From assembly GCA_015956445.1 (NCBI GenBank), contig WIUZ02000017.1:682001-746000 (forward strand): DNA of 64,000 bases. The letters are read 5' to 3'. This stretch comes from Thelephora terrestris. Its lineage: Eukaryota; Basidiomycota; Agaricomycetes; Thelephorales; Thelephoraceae. Both the position numbers and the translations under genes were made by a program. The notes beneath the pieces are model-generated. The model was given only the letters and a program-made list of their open reading frames with translations. It made no database searches and was not told where the DNA came from. Of the stretch, positions 22,030 through 34,029 are shown one piece after another (the first letter of the stretch is position 1; each line of letters begins with the position of its first letter).

Positions 22030-23047
22030 CTACCCCTCCGCAGGTTGCACTTCGGTGTCCAAGACTCCGCCCGTGCCCTCCGATACCACCTCTCGCCGGG
22101 CTCCCCACTCCCAAGAAATCTCCGTATTGCCAGGTCCGCGCATCACAACTTCGAGCTGTGAATCTTCGCCTACAACAGGGCTCCCGTTACACACAAAACT
22201 CCTGAATCACGAACTCAAGTTCTCACCTACTGACACATCCCCAACCCATTCGAAGTACTTCTCTGCAATCTTGCCAACTGATATCGGCTCATAATACTTC
22301 TCATCTGCTTCATTGATGTAGCTCGGCCTCGGCAGGGCCGGAAGCATGAGATTCTGTAACTTGGAATCGAACCACACCAGATTCACGTTCCTGTTACCTT
22401 TCAGTTCTGGGACTTTGATCGAACGCCCCATCATACGCGCCTCTCTGGTGTATCGGAAAGGCTGCTTGATGTTTCTGTTGCCTGCGCGACAACCCTCAAG
22501 TAATCAGGACAAGTCGCCCTTCTAGACGGTCAGCACGACGTTCGTAAACGCTCCTTGGGACCACACACTCGAGCTCTGGATCCACAAACAGAGATGATAC
22601 TTCGTGAAGGATGATGAATGTCGGAGGAGCGCTTAGCACAAGCTTCGCATCCAGTTCTGGGGTTGTCGAGGATGGACAGTGCAACATCGAAAGGAGCACT
22701 GCCAGCTGACGAACAGTCGTGGGGTAGCTAGAAATATCTCTCAACTTAGCTAACCAATCGCTCCGAAAATTTCGAACTACGAACAAGACTTTCACTCGAG
22801 ACAATTTCGTGGCCACTTGGCCACTCCCCCCATATTTTCCGAGCCAACGGTCGTTATACGCCACCAACGATTGGACGAAGGTTTCCTTCGAGGGTGTGAC
22901 GAAGACGGCCGTACCCTCATCGTTACCGCGTGAGAGGTGCGAGATACAAAAATGAATTGGCGCCGACGGGTGGTAATCCCCCTTTATGAGCAGGGTTTTA
23001 TCAGATGGTAACTCTGGGAAGTGGCTGAGTGGAAACGTGGGATGCAT
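22030..23047 (-). CDS. Unrecognised protein, possibly a RecA-fold recombination accessory factor
   Basis: Start ATG 23047-23045 (MHPTFPLSHF). The first exon runs to about 22540. Further exons carry NIKQPFRYTREARMMGRSIK, NVNLVWFDSKLQNLMLP and, after an intron (about 22171-22228), a last exon with VVMRGPGNTEISWEW and stop at 22030. Alternating hydrophobic strands (GTAVFVTPSK, RVKVLFVVRN, APPTFIILHEVSSLF) and the WEW-type end resemble the RecA core of Shu-complex or SWSAP1-like proteins, but there is no GxxGxGKT P-loop. One intron boundary near 22470-22550 is unresolved. The functional call is a weak inference; the coding call is firmer. Confidence 0.5.
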
Positions 23048-23418
23048 CAAGTTCCATGATCACGATCGAGGACGACTTGGAACGCAACTAAATGACCAAT
23101 GTCGAAGCATCACAATACACTACCGTCGGTGTCCGGTGAATAGCTCACTTGAGTGCACTCCCATTTCGTCGATTTGAATCTTCTATAGGGTACAATTGGT
23201 ATGTGTGGCTGCGCTTCAGCCTTCAGCTCACGATCAGAGTTGTGGCAACCAAACAAGTAACCCGCATCCAGTACGTCGTTCTTAACAGACCTTGGGGAAG
23301 TATAATATGGTCACCGAGGAATGAGATCTGTAGACCCGAGCATTTGCGCTTCTGCCCCCGACCTCTTTGAAGCTCCCACTACCTCCAGCTTCAAGTTGTG
23401 CCCTCACCAACCTCAACG
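23048..23418. other. Divergent intergenic region
   Basis: About 370 bases between two opposed start codons (RecA-fold candidate and secreted crystallin-like protein). It should contain both promoters; no motif was pinned down. Confidence 0.4.
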
Positions 23419-23936
23419 ATGATATTCTCAGGAAAACTCTTTGCTATCATCGGTACCGTCCTCGCCGTCACGGCCGGCGGGTCCCCCGTTGAAATCACGG
23501 ACCGCGAGCTTGAGCCCGTACGTTCTTTCCGCATCCCTCACTCTCGCTCTCCCGGGCCCCATCACGATGAAAGTGCAGGTGCTGACGGCTCTGTTTCCCC
23601 AAAGCGTTCCCTAGGGAACGTCTACTTCTGCACCGACAACGGGTTCCAAGGAACCTGCAACCTCTTCGGGGTCGAAAATGACGTCTGCAATAATGTTCCC
23701 GACGGCTTCAACGATGACATCAGCGCTTTTGGTCCTGATAGAGGCATTGGCTGCGAACTCTTCGAGTGCGTTGGAGACTCGGTCACAGGGGAACTACTCG
23801 CCTGACGACTTTCGACCGTAGAAACTCGTATTGCGGCGGGAACTCCATCTTCCTGGCTTATCCCGGTAACGCCTACTTGGCAAACTTAGGCTTTGGAGAC
23901 ACCACGTCCTCCTTCAGATGCATCAACTTTAGTTGA
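23419..23936 (+). CDS. Small secreted beta/gamma-crystallin-like protein
   Basis: Start MIFSGKLFAIIGTV: a signal peptide, with cleavage likely after TAGG or nearby. Intron 1 starts at the GTACGT at 23518 (acceptor CCAAAG), and intron 2 is 23766-23821 with donor GTGCGT, joining GA to A to make Glu. The mature domain has NVYFCTDNGFQGTCNLF, NVPDGFNDDISAFGPD and, after intron 2, YCGGNSIFLAYPGN and SSFRCINFS. This is the Greek-key pattern of a single beta/gamma-crystallin domain with about eight Cys for disulphides. About 140 residues. Such proteins are abundant in fungal secretomes; roles in cell surfaces or host contact are only inferred. Confidence 0.75.
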
Positions 23937-24853
23937 GAATCCCTGCTTGTGAGTCTTGTTCCTCCAGGATTTAAACCCACCACCACCAATCTCACCTCCG
24001 ACAAACCTCAGCAAGTTATGGTTCTTACCCGAATATCGTCACCATGCTCGGGTCCTTAGGGGCTCAACGTTCAGAATATTCTACTCGTGGAGATTGGATT
24101 CCGACGATGCCATCCATTATACTCATCCCTCAGATCTCCTTCTCCCATCACCTTACCACATCGACATCAGAGGGGAACAGAACCTCTGACTGAAAATTAG
24201 CAGCCCTTCAAAAATTATCAGGCCCCGTTGATAAATTCGGGGTGGTCCAATTCAAAGACGGAGAACCCCGAGGTCCTCAAAATATTGTTGGAAGGAAAGA
24301 GTGGCACACGAAGCCAGCGAAGCTCCATGAACCTTTGAATTGCCTGCCGCGTAAAACTACGGAGGTCCGCCGGAGGTATGCAAAGCTGTGCCGTGGACGC
24401 AACGGACCGGTACATAATTGAGAATCAGTCGTCCCGATTACACGGAACGGAATACGACGAGGACAGATACGGATACATATATCCTCGTGAGTACCATTGA
24501 CGTGTTGTGATCAGAAACCCTCCGTTCTCGTTGCAAGTGCGGAAATGCTTATAGGCGATGTGGCCCGTGTATGCTAGGGATGGGTATTGATTCCGTTCAA
24601 TTGGATAGTGGCTACACAGTATTAAAAAAAGGGTAATGGACGGTGCAATAAACGGTTGTCGGGATTATCAGTCCGATGGCCAGGTGGTAATCCAACCCCA
24701 ATGGCCTCAGACCATTCGAAGAACCAGAACCAGAACCAGGCCAGTAAGTCGCGTCGGTGGAGATGCGTGTGATGTCGAACCATTTGTTCGAAAGGGAGCG
24801 CACGACTAAGCTTTATCCGAACTTTTGTCGTTCGTGGTATGACAGGAAGGTGG
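23937..24853. other. Convergent intergenic region
   Basis: About 920 bases between the crystallin-like gene and the end of MLH3. Weak open frames on both strands show no family motif. No repeat was seen. Confidence 0.4.
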
Positions 24854-27800
24854 TTATCGATATCGAGCGCTTCGCCCCTGGGCCTGGATATTTTCTCCAT
24901 ACGCCTCCCAGTTTACCTGACGCGTAGCGCCACGAAGATCCGGTGGCGGCCCGAGGTCGACGAGGGGTACGACTGAAGGTCTTCCGTGAGCGCACCGGAA
25001 CGGCACGGAAGTATGGGTCAGCCTCTCCATCAGCTCTTTGCATTGCTCAACTGTCAAGGAATCGTTGAACATGATCGCTCCTGGTCAATCAGAAATAAGA
25101 AACAAGTTTTGGGAGAATGAAACGTTTATTTGGTCTGACCTCTGCAAGCCTTGGAGTTGAGCAATTCCAGTAGTTGGGCGGGACAATGCCGTAGAGCGCT
25201 TTTCCACGAAAACGCGTCCTCATGGTGGGGAAGGAGAGATGGGGCAGGTGGCCCTCTCAACATGTCATTTGACCAATCCCCGAGGACACCCTTGATGAAA
25301 TTCTGCAAGTCATCCCCCGAAGCCAGCTAACATGCCCATCAGCATCAGTATGGGCGAGTAAAAACATGTTACATACTCTGTTGCTAACGATCTCTGGAAT
25401 CCTCGTTACCGTGACCTGTGAATAGTTATTGTCGTCGTCAGAACCGCTATCTTCCTCTCCCACATCATTGATTGGGGCGAGCTCCACACCCCAACTCGCG
25501 AGGAAGTCTCTGATATCATCGCTCCTCTGTAGAATAAGTTTCTCGTGCCTCGTCAGGAGAATCGGAACTGGAGGATCGAGTACGATTCGCTCCACCCCCG
25601 TCTCATCGCCGTTCCGAAGATATCCGAGGCAGATCTCTCTCTGTAACCACTCAACTCGAACTCTCTCATCTGCGGCGTGTTGGTCGACCAGCACCAACGT
25701 GCGAGAAGGCCCTTGGAAAGTTGCCCCAGATCCACAGCCAGAGTCCCCAGTCACAGAATCAGAAGGTAACAAGCACGCGATGAACTTAGAGTCAACTTGG
25801 TTGACAACGATCGCTTCCTTCAGGTCGTCTCTGGAAAAGCGGTAGCTTGAGTTGGTGGCTTGACTTGCGCCCTTCTTGTACTGCAGTTGTTTCTGAAGCT
25901 CGTAATGCCGCATATCAGATACGAAAGCGTCTGAACTGGGGACGACAGGAATGGGTTTCTCCTTCTGTGCATATACCTCGTTCGCCTGGGGAATGTTTCG
26001 GGTAACCATCGAAAAAGGATTGAGCTCAAAACATACTGTGAGCGCTTCCCCGATCCAGGACGGTATCTCGTCTATCTCGCCATCGTTTCGTCCCCTGCTG
26101 ACTATGGTCCTTCGCGGCACATTCATATTGCTTCTGCCGGGACCAAATGCACGTCGTGAGTTCCCGGTGGCCGTATCAACCACGAAAGGTTCTCCGGTGC
26201 TTGGGTCGGTCCACACTACCTCTCCGCCTCCCTGGTCCCGATCAGCATTCGCGTAGAAGGTAGAGGTTGAAACTGACCTGAATATTGCAAACCTCGTCAC
26301 TCAGCGAGTACTCCTCCAATCCCAGCTGGCCAACGTCGTAATGGGCACCCTGGCGGGAACCAGGACCAACGTTGTTCTTTCCATGGGTGTGCGAACATTC
26401 ATCACAACAAGAGCTACATCCATCGCAAGAATCCGAACATTCAGAACAACACGGCTCCAGGAGCCCCTGGGGTGGAGGATAATAATCAAGTTCTGCGGTA
26501 AGGTATGGCCGTTGAGATTGACCCGGTGAGTAAATGGAAACCGTGTGATCAGTAAGCTTTCTTCTCTTCCTCGGGTTCTGAGTTGATTCGTCTCGGGGTT
26601 GAACCTGAGGTGGTATGGCGAACGAATTCCGAACTAAAAACTCTTCAATGACACTCGAGAGGAAGGAGTGTAGGATCGCGTGATTCTGGGGGAGCCATCA
26701 GTCTCCTGCAGCTCTGTGGCAAATCACCGAAAGGAGTCCAACCTGGATATTAACGACAGACTTTGCCGGTTCGACATGATTATCCACAAAGATCGGCGGT
26801 ATCGTGATATTGAGAACATATACGGGTTTTTTATCACCCTTCTTTGGGCCTAATTGCGAACCTAGTGATGAGGGTGCAAACAAGCGTTATCAAGACGCCC
26901 AAGGTTTACCTTTGCGCGAAGATGGCCCCTCGGGCTGGTCGTAAGCCTAGTCATGTTCAGTTGGAACCCCACAATTTCCGGATAAATTGTAAGACCGGCG
27001 TACATCTCTTGAAAACGTGCTCGCCGAGAATTTGCGATCGATGAGGCGATGTAAATCACAGGGTACAATTGGATGTTTGTTAATATCTGCAAGGTCTCAG
27101 AGGTTCATTCTTTTGCCTTCATGAATCGGTCGTACAAAGAAATTGGTATATCTGAGGAATGTCTCAGTTAACACCGAAGTGATCAATGAGATGGTCGAAC
27201 CTTAGTCGAGGTGCCAGTCAAGCTAATAAATCCTTCTATCTTCAATGAACCATAGATGCTGTCTACGATATGGGTTTGCTGGACTAGTGTCCTCCCAAAT
27301 ATCCGACGAAAAGCCTCAAGCGTAGAGGCTGTCTTCAGGCAAAAAGTCAGGCAGAATTTTGATAACCTCAGGGATAGTGCCACACCCTCGGGATAGTCAG
27401 TATCTTTGCTTCCGTTCTGAAGTGTTTGAGTTGGAAGTTGACATTTGGGAAGATAAGGGAGTAGGTCTCGATCTCCCGCCTGATCAGTTCCAGAGTGCGG
27501 GCAGACGGCGCATGTGCCAGACGCCTAACAGGCAGCTGGAGTTCAAGATCGAACGTGAGCCGAGTCTACGCACACGAACGGGTCGATCTCACGCTATGAA
27601 ATGCATCTCTGACACAGACGGTAGTACCAGCCGATTGTCTGTGCCAGCGCGCGGAAGGTCCGAAATATAAGGTATCCGTGCCCTGTTCACCGAGAGTGAG
27701 CTTGGGGCAGCGGATTGTGGCTCTTGTATTCGCACCTTTAGAATCACGGACCATGACTGCCTAGCCTTTGCCGTCCTAGATGAAATTTCAAGGATGCTCA

Positions 27801-28205
27801 AGTCGGCGATCGATGCTAAGGCTGGGATAATACAAGCAAGTCTCAGCGTCAGCTCAGGGTCCCGTATGACCGAGGCGCAGACCGTCACTAACCTTCACCT
27901 CGAAAACCGAACGAGGTGTGATCGCCGCCTGAGACCTTGCTTGTTGAATACCTCATAGAATCTGCTTTGCAATTATCGGCTAGCAACTCCAGGTTGTCGA
28001 TGGTAAACCCCGTCCCGTCATCTTGGACCCAGCAGGACCAGTCATCGCAGTCAATGCCGACTTGGATTGACCGTGCGTTAGCATCGAGGGAATTCTGGAT
28101 CAACTCGGAAACCACTTGGACGAGTGACGTCAGAATTACGGTTGAGCGCAAGATAGAACGGGTTCTCTGCGGAAGTGGTGCAATTTCTTCCGGCCATCGT
28201 TTCAT
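24854..28205 (-). CDS. MLH3: DNA mismatch-repair protein MLH3 (MutL family)
   Basis: Start ATG 28205-28203. The GHKL ATPase part shows IAPLPQRTRSIL, VVSELIQNSLDANA (Mg-binding Glu/Asn), WVQDDGTGFT, RYSTSKV, TSFGFRGEG and ASIADLSILEISSR. Middle exons carry ARTLELIRREIETYSLIFP and AFRRIFGRTLVQ. In the C-terminal domain the endonuclease motif DQHAADERVRVE fits DQHA(X)2E(X)4E. The metal-binding region continues with SKACRGAIMFND and FRCAHGRPSVVPLVDL. MLH1-MLH3 (MutL gamma) nicks DNA in meiotic crossover formation and takes part in mismatch repair. About eight to ten exons; full span ~3.35 kb. Stop at 24854 follows the last conserved motif by ~25 residues. Divergent from the RTC3-like gene. Confidence 0.92.
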
Positions 28206-28373
28206 GAGTAAGTGATGTCCACCGGAGACGTTGGGGTCGAGCTGGAAGGGAAGAGAGACCGTTCACGTGGTCTGACGTCATCGATCTGAGTGACCTTTAA
28301 AGAGGACCACCTGATTACCCATCTCTTCTTCCCCATTCACCATCTCATCTATCGACAATCGCTATCGCTTACC
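28206..28373. promoter_or_regulatory. Short divergent promoter, MLH3 / RTC3-like
   Basis: Opposed start codons 168 bases apart. Both promoters must be in or near this stretch. Confidence 0.5.
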
Positions 28374-28955
28374 ATGGGCAAAAATATCACAAGGATTGTA
28401 TACAAGCCCGACACTCAATCGACTGAAGAATATATAATCATTGTACATCCCGAGGAGGTACGCCACACAATCCAACTCAAGCGATCCAGTTTCACTCATC
28501 CGTTGCTCGTGTAGTTAAAGAAGTACAAAGCTGGAGGTGAGCTCTACCTCTCACCCTGTGTGATACGTTTAACTGACCATTCCCTAGACACGTAAATCTA
28601 TGCGATCATCCTCTTATTCGTTGGTCACTGACGATCACCCGATTAGGACGATCCCTCTCACGGACGTCGTAGAATGTGAGCCACGCTTCCTCGACTGCTC
28701 TGGTTACAAGCCGCTTGACCTTTTTTCTTAGCTTTTCAGGTATTCTTCTCCAACCAAGGCAACCAGGGCCTTCTGGGCAAACCTTCCAAGCAACAGTTGG
28801 AGACGGTCTTTGGAACCTCCGTCGACGTGGAAATCATCAAGCTCATGATCCAAAAGGGAAAGGATCAGTCCAGCGACCACCTTGGCAATAACTTCGGTTC
28901 GACCAATGTCACTCGTGGTAGCATTACAGAGCATCGCAGCGGCGCCACGCGCTAG
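28374..28955 (+). CDS. Small SBDS N-domain protein (RTC3-like)
   Basis: Start MGKNITRIVYKPDTQ in the context ACCATGG. The protein is one SBDS/FYSH domain: EYIIIVHPEE, LKKYKAGDT, IPLTDVVESFQVFFSNQG, then LLGKPSKQQLETVFG and VEIIKLMIQKGKDQ. It ends with a Gly/Asn/Ser-rich tail at 28955. Yeast RTC3 (YHR087W) is the likely relative, a small protein linked to RNA metabolism and stress; function here is inferred. Introns: after GAG at about 28457, after GGAG at 28535, a 4-base exon ACAC at 28588-28591, an intron 28592 to about 28646, and one near 28675-28733. Without the micro-exon the frame is lost. Confidence 0.85.
28588..28591 (+). other. 4-base micro-exon of the RTC3-like gene
   Basis: The bases ACAC sit between a CCTAG acceptor (ends 28587) and a GTAAAT donor (starts 28592). 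With them, GGA-G joins AC-AC and then G-ACG to read Gly-Asp-Thr-Thr before IPLTDVVE. Skipping them shifts the frame and loses the conserved domain. Confidence 0.65.
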
Positions 28956-29293
28956 TCTTTGGGTCATCGAACGGGTGATGAAACCAGGAACTTCAACTGT
29001 ACAAGTCATATTGTAAATCATATTACATCTCAATTCCAGCATTTTGTACTCTGCACCGGTGCACACTGTCGGCTTGTGGGCCCAAATCTGCGTGTTCAGA
29101 CCTTTTCTCGTGAGCACAGTATAAGCGCCCGTACAGGGTCACGTGCGGATCAGGATTGTCTCATCTCACCTGACGACTTCCTTCTTCCCGCCCCGTTCTC
29201 GAGAGAGTAGCATCTCCGGAGTGCTTCACTGGGATCTTAGTCACCTTCCTTTGGCTTCCCGCCTGCGCTGGGTCAGTTGCAGCCTTTGTCTTC
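28956..29293. other. Intergenic: MAP2K promoter
   Basis: About 340 bases between the RTC3-like stop and the MAP2K start on the same strand. No separate gene seen. Confidence 0.4.
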
Positions 29294-30973
29294 ATGGCCA
29301 CTCCAATACGCAAAAAGCGGAATTTTAAACCCCTCCAAATCCAAGTCATTCCTGATCCCTCCGTCACCATGACCCCCAAAGACCCCCCGACGAAACCTAC
29401 GGGTAAGAAGCGGCCGCCCCCAATGACACTCAAAGCACCGAAAATCGGGACATCATCCACATCCCAGGATCACGATGGAAGCATGTTGACGGTCTCGCAC
29501 TGTCCGCCGTCTTCTGCGCCGCCTACCGCTTCGGCGTCGAAGATGTATCATAGCGCGCTCTCGGAGAAGCTAGCGAATTATGGAGAGGATCTGAAGAATG
29601 AGGACTTGAAAGACATCCAGGAGCTTGGTCAGGGGAATGGAGGGAGCGTCAAAAAGGTTGAGCATATTCCAACGGGCACGATAATGGCAAAGAAGGTGTG
29701 TGTTCTCTCGTCCACCCTATATCCCCCCCCCCCCCCCCCCGAACTTCTCCCTTCTGTTTTGGTTCGCGAGAACTGATCGCTCGTGGCGCCGCCTTTTCTA
29801 CTATCCCGCTTTAAGCTAACCTACATCACGCATAGATTGTGTTAATCGATGCGAAACCGTCGGTGAGAAAGCAGATTCTGCGGGAGCTGCAGATAATGCA
29901 CGACTGTAATTCGCCGTACATCATCTCATTCTACGGCGCCTTTATCTCGGATCCCAATATTTGCATCTGCATGGAGTATATGGACAAGGGATCGTTGGAT
30001 GGGATATACAAGAAGATTGGACCTATCGATATCGATGTGGTGGGGAAGGTCGCGTTGGCTGTGTTGGAAGGATTGACTTACTTGTACGATGTTCATCGGA
30101 TTATTCACCGAGGTGAGCTTTTCCGAATACCTCGTTCTGTGCGTGTTCTATCCCTACGCTGCGGTAGAAAACAAACGGTCGTCGGTGAAATTTGGTAGCT
30201 GACAGTCCTCTCCTCCGTGTTCGTGTCGGGGCTCCGCGATTTCACAGACATAAAGCCCTCAAATATCCTCTTTAATTCCAAAGGACAAATCAAAATTTGC
30301 GACTTTGGGGTGTCGGGAGAGCTGATCAATTCCATTGCAGACACTTTCGTCGGCACATCGACCTACATGAGCGTGAGTCTTGTCATCCTTTGGGCATCCT
30401 TCATACGGGGGTGACAGCCGGCGTTTTTATAGCCCGAGCGTATTCAAGGAGCCCAGTACACTGTCAAGTCTGACGTCTGGTCGCTTGGTGTTTCCTTGAT
30501 CGAGCTTGCGTTGGGTCGTTTTCCATTTTCCGAAGACCAGGCTTCGGACGATTCGGACCTAGAAGACCTTCAGGGAACGTTATCCCCCGGAAAGCCGATG
30601 TTCGGCGCCGGACAGAGAAACTCGAAGGAGGATAAAGACAGGAAACGGAAGAGCATGGGGGTCAGTCTCCAGGGCGGGGCCAGGACGATGAGTATCCTGG
30701 AGTTGCTGCAGCATATCGTTAATGAGCCGGCTCCGAGGTTGTTGCCGGAGGGGAGATTCCCGAAGGCGGCAGAGGAATTTGTGGATTCATGTTTACTGAA
30801 GGATCCTGAGGTCAGGAAAGCACCAAAGGAGTTGTTGGTGAGTATTCCTTCCAGGCCGCGGAGAGGTGCATTTTTTTGGAGTAGCTAATAGGGTGGCTGT
30901 CTAGGTGTTGCCATGGATGGAACACTCCCGGACGTGTAACTTTGACCTGGAGGCTTGGGCGTCCACCTTCTGA
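29294..30973 (+). CDS. MAP kinase kinase, Ste7/MEK class
   Basis: Start [18 protein letters not shown], whose basic cluster followed by LQIQV looks like a MAPK docking site. Kinase motifs in order: [15 protein letters not shown] (Gly loop), IMAKK (Lys), [42 protein letters not shown] (split by an intron), [20 protein letters not shown] with the activation-loop Ser/Thr, SPER and [20 protein letters not shown] Pro/Ser-rich insert follows, then [19 protein letters not shown] and the C-terminus [19 protein letters not shown]. Such kinases activate a Fus3/Kss1-type MAPK in pheromone and filamentation signalling (inferred from motif pattern). At least five introns; intron 1 holds a poly-C run. Confidence 0.93.
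29723..29740 (+). repeat. Poly-C tract of 18 in MAP2K intron 1
   Basis: An uninterrupted run of 18 C within the first intron. It may vary in length and can hinder sequencing. Confidence 0.9.
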
Positions 30974-33900
30974 TCATGACCGAGCGCAAGCTAGATCCAC
31001 TCATATTTCTTGTTTCCTCGCCATATCACATGACGTTGGCTTGTGGAGTTGGCATTTGTTTGGGACTTTCCCTCTCTTTCCATGTCGCTGTAGGTATTGA
31101 TGGAGTTATTTCTCACTTGCCTGTAGATGCCAGGTAGACGCCCTATGTAGTATCTCAATCAATGATATTGATGACCACCATGAGCCCCGACGCAAATCCA
31201 AGCTAATTGAGTCTAACCCTCGAAAACAACATTCAAAAGGTGAACATATAGACAAGATATCTCAGGGGTAATCAAAGACTTCGCCAGATTCTGCTGAAGT
31301 GGTTTGCGATTCAGACTATGCGGGGCAGCGTCCTTCGGCTCCATAAATCATATCCCTCTTACGCGCATGGGAGCTTAGATATCTCCGTGGAGACGTTCCT
31401 GGATTCCCCACAGATTGAAGATCATCCCCTATTCCACCCTATGCTGCCTAGTAGCAGATCGCCATAGTGCGCGCTTGTTCGTGAACCTAGAGCGTCCGTC
31501 ATGGGCGCTTCTCAGTCCTCACCCCGATCTTCAAGCTCTAACAACGAAAACACCCGTATGATTCGCCGGATGTCTTCTACTCCTCTGTTCTGGTCGTCAT
31601 AGACTCTGACAAACCTCCCAGCCCATCACGTGTGATCACGTGTAGCAACAAATAAGCTCATCGCAGAGAAACAGAGCCCCTGTTGGCTGAACGTATATAA
31701 ACCCGGGGGTTCGCTGCTATTTTCCCTCAGTCGTGGCGCAGGTCATCAGTGGCTATATTCCTGGCACCATTTTCTCTCTCGTGTTCGCCTCGGCCGATGG
31801 TAGGGCGCACTCGGCCCTGTGCTCGGTCCGTCGAGGTATGTATTACGGCGTGCCGCGCAGGGTATAGGTGACCCCTCCTAGGTGCCCAAGACGCCTACCG
31901 GAGGGCACCGCGGCCTCAAGACCTCAAGGTAGCTCAACCTGAAACGGCGAGTGCGATCCCCCACGGACCGCTAGGGAGCTACGAGGTGAGCTGGTGTCAG
32001 CGTAGCTATCTGGTGAGTTGCGTCTTTTCGACAAACAGCACGAACACTCGGATCGACGGGGAGTTATGGCGACATTCGCTGGGGTGACCAGCGATCGTCT
32101 TCCTGCGCCCGGGTTAGAACCGTCGATCCTTCCCTTCGAGGGGCAGAGTAAGTTCGTTGCTGGGCAGCCCGGGGACGTAGGCTGCGTGGTGTATGGGCGA
32201 GCAGGACCGCGTGTCGTCGTAGCTTCGGGCTCCGTCAGGGTTCTCACCCTGGCGGGGCCATGTGTTTCCAAGTCGCGAATTGGAGACACGCGAAGCTATG
32301 ATGGCTGCGGTCCCGCTTTTTTTTTGTCAAAAATAAAAAGATAGGGGTCGAATCCTGCGATTACCCCTCACATTCTCGGTGTTTGTAAATAGCCTGGTTG
32401 TGGTTTAATAAATTATTCACCTTTCGTTCAACCGGAAAGCGATCGACTGGAATGTGAAGTTTCCCACGACCGCTCACTCATCTTTCCCGTTCCCAACCGT
32501 GGCGTTTCCATAACAGTACCGGTAAGGTCTTCAACGGAAAGGCGGACCGCGCAACGGCCCCGTCAGTTCAAACATGTGGCCATCTTCTTAATCTAAATAT
32601 GTATCTTGGATGGTCGCGCATCGAGTGTCGCAGGATATCTCGGCCGACGTCCAGCTTAAAGAAATCACCAAGGTCCCACCTTTAGGATCCTCTTTCGAGA
32701 TGCACAAACGATCCATCACGTTCGGAAAAAACAACGGGATGTGGCTGGATTCCAGATTCCGGCGGGATTTGCAGGTGTTCGCTTGTTTCGTTCTGGACGA
32801 CCATTGCCACTCCTGGGGCTAGGCGATCACGCTACCACAGTTCATGTCCCTGCGGTGTCGGGCAGCTGTTGAGCGACGTAGGTGACTGGATAGACAAGTG
32901 CTCGGTCTAATCACAGAGTAGGAACAGGATGTGAAGATAAATGGGCAGGGAAGGACTATCCTCGGGTCGTAAAGGTAGCAAGCGGACACCGAGGGAAAGG
33001 ATCGGATTGCATCGAGACTGGAGTTGAAAAACGCGTCGGGAATAACACGAAAGAAACAACGAACGTAGCTGGATTTTACGCTACCTCCTTCCCAAGGCCA
33101 AGGATAGGTTACGCAACGGCAACCGAAAGACCGACCTGTTCTCCTGTCTTCGGCTCAGCAAAAAGATGACCACGCTCAGGCTTCGCACCAAATCAATTAT
33201 TCGGGTTTGATCCGCTCAGGCGAGCTGCCGATTCAGGACCAGCCTCGCGGGGTACGGCGGGCGAGGTGGCCCTCACTTGGCTTACTCTGTGTTGAGATCG
33301 CTGTGGTTTATTATTCGCAAACAGAACACTTACCCTGGACAGGCCGAATCCTCCTGCAGGTCTCACAAGTTACGAATGGGTTGAATCGTGACAAAACTGC
33401 CGCTCAAACCGTCTGATGGCGGAAAGTCCTTGGGTTGGTCAAGGTCTGAGGGAAGCAAATGATTAACCGATGCCGAAACCCCATTTCCCACCGTGAGTAG
33501 CGGTTCGTCCCCTGCGACACTTTGGAGCCAACAGGAGGATTCATATCCGGCTCCACGTAATGCCAAAGGTGGCCGAGGGCATGCGGAAGCGTTATGATCT
33601 GTTGCTCCTACACTTGGAATTCCCGAGCTGACCGCCACCTTGCAATGGGGTACATCAGATTCGAAGATCCCTGCGAGTGCGTGGAAATCGCCCTTCAAAG
33701 GTGAGGGAAGGCTTCGTTGATGAGCCAGACGACCACCCTGCTTGTTCGCCATCCGAAATGATTGAATGCAGGTGGTCAAAAAGCTTATCACCGGGTGTAC
33801 CCATCTGAATGGTGCAACGGAGCCGAGACCTGGTATGCACTAGGACTGATTCCCGAGCGAACTCACGGTAAGTGGGAAGTGTTTCGTCAGACGATGATGG

Positions 33901-34029
33901 TTCCGCAAAAATATGGTCCATTCGGTGACTGGCCAAGGACCTCTAGAGAATTGCCTCGAGTAGCCTCTCAGTACAGACTCGTAGTATTACACGTCTAATC
34001 GTACCCAATAAATTACATGGTATCAGGGT
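30974..34029. other. Gene-free stretch between MAP2K and ArfGAP
   Basis: About 3 kb with only scattered short frames on both strands and no recognised domain. The part from 31631 to 32372 may be an LTR-like fossil, described separately. The rest looks like unconstrained non-coding DNA or unrecognised decayed sequence. Confidence 0.5.
31631..32372 (+). mobile_element. Possible solo-LTR-like fossil
   Basis: A non-coding ~740-base stretch begins TGTGATCACGTG and ends CCCCTCACA, giving TGTGA..TCACA inverted ends as LTRs have. A TATATAAA box lies near 31697. No internal element, matching second LTR or clear 5-base flanking duplication was found. Age and family cannot be set. The call rests mainly on the termini and promoter. 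Confidence 0.22.

Noticed and set aside
32335-32372. tRNA-like T-arm (GGGGTCGAATCC)
   Set aside because: It resembles a B box, but no A box, acceptor stem or anticodon arm can be placed upstream.
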